Origin: RSA11 sp965652565 | GTDB lineage: Bacteria; Actinomycetota; Thermoleophilia; Solirubrobacterales; 70-9 | Reading direction: 5' to 3' | Length of the DNA stretch: 5,706 nt | NCBI GenBank assembly: GCA_965652565.1 | Contig: CBFGWL010000110.1 | Location: 1 to 5,706, forward strand | Shown here: positions 4,487 through 5,706 of the stretch, one piece after another | Position numbering within the stretch: the first letter of the stretch is position 1 | How the letters are laid out: each line of letters opens with the position of its first letter | Translations under genes and position numbers: made by a program | Notes under the pieces: generated by a model | What the model was told of the DNA's origin: nothing | The model's database searches: none | Seen by the model: the letters and a program-made list of their open reading frames with translations, nothing else

Positions 4487-5656
4487 ATGCCGCGCGGTAT
4501 CAATCCAGCGGAGAACCCGTTTCGCTACGGCGCGCTCGCACTCGACGACGCTTTCGCCGATCGCGAGGCGGAGCTGCGCGAGCTCGTCGCGGACGTCCGC
4601 AACGGCCAGGACGTGGTCATCTTCGCCCCGCGGCGCTACGGCAAGTCGTCCCTGATCTGGCGGGCGGCCGCGCGTCTACACCGCGCCAAGGTCCTGGTCG
4701 CAGCCGTCGATCTGATGACGACGCCCAGCAAGCAGAAGCTGGCCGAAAAGCTCGCGGGCGCGATCTACGAGGAAATCGCCTCCCCCCTCGAGCGCGCCCG
4801 CGAGCGCGCGCTCGCCCCCTTTCGCGGGCTGCGGATCCAGCCCGTCGTGAACGTCGACCCCATCGACGGCTCGCTGACCTTCAGCTTCGGGCTCGGCCGG
4901 CGCCCGGCCGACATCGACGCGACGCTCGAACGATTGCTGGAACTTCCGGGCGAGCTCGGCGCAGCGCGCGGGCGACGCGTGGCGCTCGTCCTCGACGAGT
5001 TCCAGGAGGTCGTGGAGATCGACCCGGGTCTCCCGAAGCTCATGCGAGCGGTCTTTCAGGCGCAGCCCGAGGTCGCGCACGTGTACCTCGGCAGCAAGCG
5101 CCACGTGATGGAGCGCATCTTCAACGACGAGAACGAGCCCTTCTGGCGCTCGGCGAAGCCCATCGAGCTCGGCCGCATCGACGCCCGGCCGTTCGCCCGG
5201 TTCATCGCCAAGCGCTTCGCCGACACCGGCAGGACGGTGGAGGACGCAACCGTGGCCGAGCTGCTCGAGCGCACGGACGGCCACCCGTACGCGACGCAGG
5301 AGCTCGCCTACTTCCTGTGGGAGGAGACGCCGGTGGACGGCACCGCCGGCCAGGCGGAGCTCGAGCGCGCCCTCGCCGCGGTCCTGCGCTCCGAGCACGC
5401 ACACTTCACCCTGCTCTGGGAGCGGGCCGCCAAGGCGCAGCGCCTGCTGCTGACCGCGCTCGCCCGCGACCAGCCCGGCCGTCCGTTCAGCGCCGAGTAC
5501 CGCAACGAACACGGACTGCCGTCGGCCGCGACCATGCAGAAAGCCGCGCGCGCGCTCGTGCAACGCGAGATCCTCGAAGCGGACCGCGGCGCCTACACGA
5601 TCGCCGAGCCCTTCCTGGCGGAGTGGATCGCGGCCCACATCGACCGCGTCGCCTAG
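4487..5656 (+). CDS. STAND/ATPase_2-type AAA ATPase
   Basis: A 389-residue P-loop ATPase resembling the archaeal-type ATPase_2 family of the STAND class (signal-transducing NTPases, often with a C-terminal winged helix). NPFRYGALALDDAFADREAEL (10-30, given in part) is the usual lead: a named region, then the F-x-x-R-E-x-E-L box. Walker A is APRRYGKSSL (47-56), with Ala in place of the first Gly. Walker B is VALVLDEFQEV (165-175), a sensor-1-like VYLGSKRH is at 199-206, and DGHPYATQELAYFLWE (264-279) is the conserved GxP region of the lid. Residues about 312-389 look like a winged-helix module (QRLLLTALA, then ATMQKAARALVQREIL and EPFLAEWIA). ATG 4487 is preferred over ATG 4472, which lies inside the candidate -10 box; neither has an SD. 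No effector domain or membrane helix is seen. The gene stands alone after a terminator, so its partner and role are unknown; DNA binding or defence-type signalling are possible but unsupported. Confidence 0.85.
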   Translation: MPRGINPAENPFRYGALALDDAFADREAELRELVADVRNGQDVVIFAPRRYGKSSLIWRAAARLHRAKVLVAAVDLMTTPSKQKLAEKLAGAIYEEIASPLERARERALAPFRGLRIQPVVNVDPIDGSLTFSFGLGRRPADIDATLERLLELPGELGAARGRRVALVLDEFQEVVEIDPGLPKLMRAVFQAQPEVAHVYLGSKRHVMERIFNDENEPFWRSAKPIELGRIDARPFARFIAKRFADTGRTVEDATVAELLERTDGHPYATQELAYFLWEETPVDGTAGQAELERALAAVLRSEHAHFTLLWERAAKAQRLLLTALARDQPGRPFSAEYRNEHGLPSAATMQKAARALVQREILEADRGAYTIAEPFLAEWIAAHIDRVA

Positions 5657-5668
5657 CGGGCGCGGCCG

Positions 5669-5706
5669 TCAGCCCTCCGCTCGCAGGAACGCCAAGACGG
5701 CGAGCA
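5669..5706 (-). CDS. C-terminal end of a convergent gene (11 residues visible)
   Basis: On the minus strand an open frame enters from the right edge and ends at TGA (5671-5669), reading LAVLAFLRAEG before the stop. It lies 12 nt from the end of the ATPase gene. A helix ending in FLRAEG is common at the C-terminus of alpha/beta-hydrolases, but eleven residues cannot identify a family. It is reported only because the frame, stop and spacing fit a tail-to-tail gene. Confidence 0.35.
   Translation of the reverse strand, partial: LAVLAFLRAEG

Noticed and set aside
4676..5638. 320-codon open frame antisense to the ATPase
   Set aside because: The sense frame has Walker motifs and a lid; the antisense product shows only compositional bias.
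1..5706. CRISPR array, tRNA, insertion sequence or attachment site
   Set aside because: No regularly spaced repeats, no cloverleaf-like sequence, no transposase or integrase and no flanking terminal repeats were seen.

Overview
This is a GC-rich (about 70%) chromosomal stretch with strong G/C preference at third codon positions and long empty antisense frames. The gene families are actinobacterial: a single-domain ABC ATPase, a BBE-type flavoenzyme, a cytoplasmic YceI protein paired with a MarR regulator, and a seven-iron FdxA-like ferredoxin. Several starts lack a Shine-Dalgarno (SD) sequence but have a TAnnnT box just upstream. I infer an actinobacterium, possibly of the Thermoleophilia/Solirubrobacterales type. 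That assignment rests on family resemblance only; there is no rRNA or other marker. No RNA gene, insertion sequence, CRISPR array or prophage gene was seen.

Layout. 1-261 (-): N-terminal part of an ABC transporter ATPase, running off the left edge. 262-365: divergent control region with a MerR/SoxR-like promoter (19-bp spacer with an inverted repeat inside it). 366-1754 (+): FAD-linked oxidoreductase of the berberine-bridge class. 1774-1807: 15-bp perfect hairpin between convergent genes. 1831-2391 (-): YceI-family protein. 2392-2551: divergent control region with a 12-bp-arm inverted repeat of MarR-box geometry and an extended -10 for yceI. 2552-3025 (+): MarR-family regulator, whose stop overlaps the stop of the convergent gene. 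3022-3402 (-): four-helix membrane protein. It is translationally coupled by an ATGA overlap to the upstream 3399-4076 (-) gene, a winged-helix regulator with a cysteine-rich C-terminal domain that probably holds an Fe-S cluster. 4077-4176: divergent control region with two inverted repeats. 4177-4434 (+): ferredoxin. 4440-4468: terminator hairpin. 4487-5656 (+): STAND/ATPase_2-type AAA ATPase. 5669-5706 (-): extreme C-terminus of a further gene.

Three control modules are stacked side by side, each pairing a regulator or operator with divergent genes: (i) a MerR-type switch between an ABC ATPase and a flavin oxidase, with no MerR gene in view; (ii) a MarR regulator next to its presumed target yceI; (iii) a probable Fe-S-sensing regulator divergent from a ferredoxin. 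Taken together the region looks like redox or chemical-stress housekeeping. I see no clear evidence of a wholly new multi-gene system. The least-described parts are the operators and the regulator/membrane-protein/ferredoxin module. There is no gene-free stretch longer than 300 bases.
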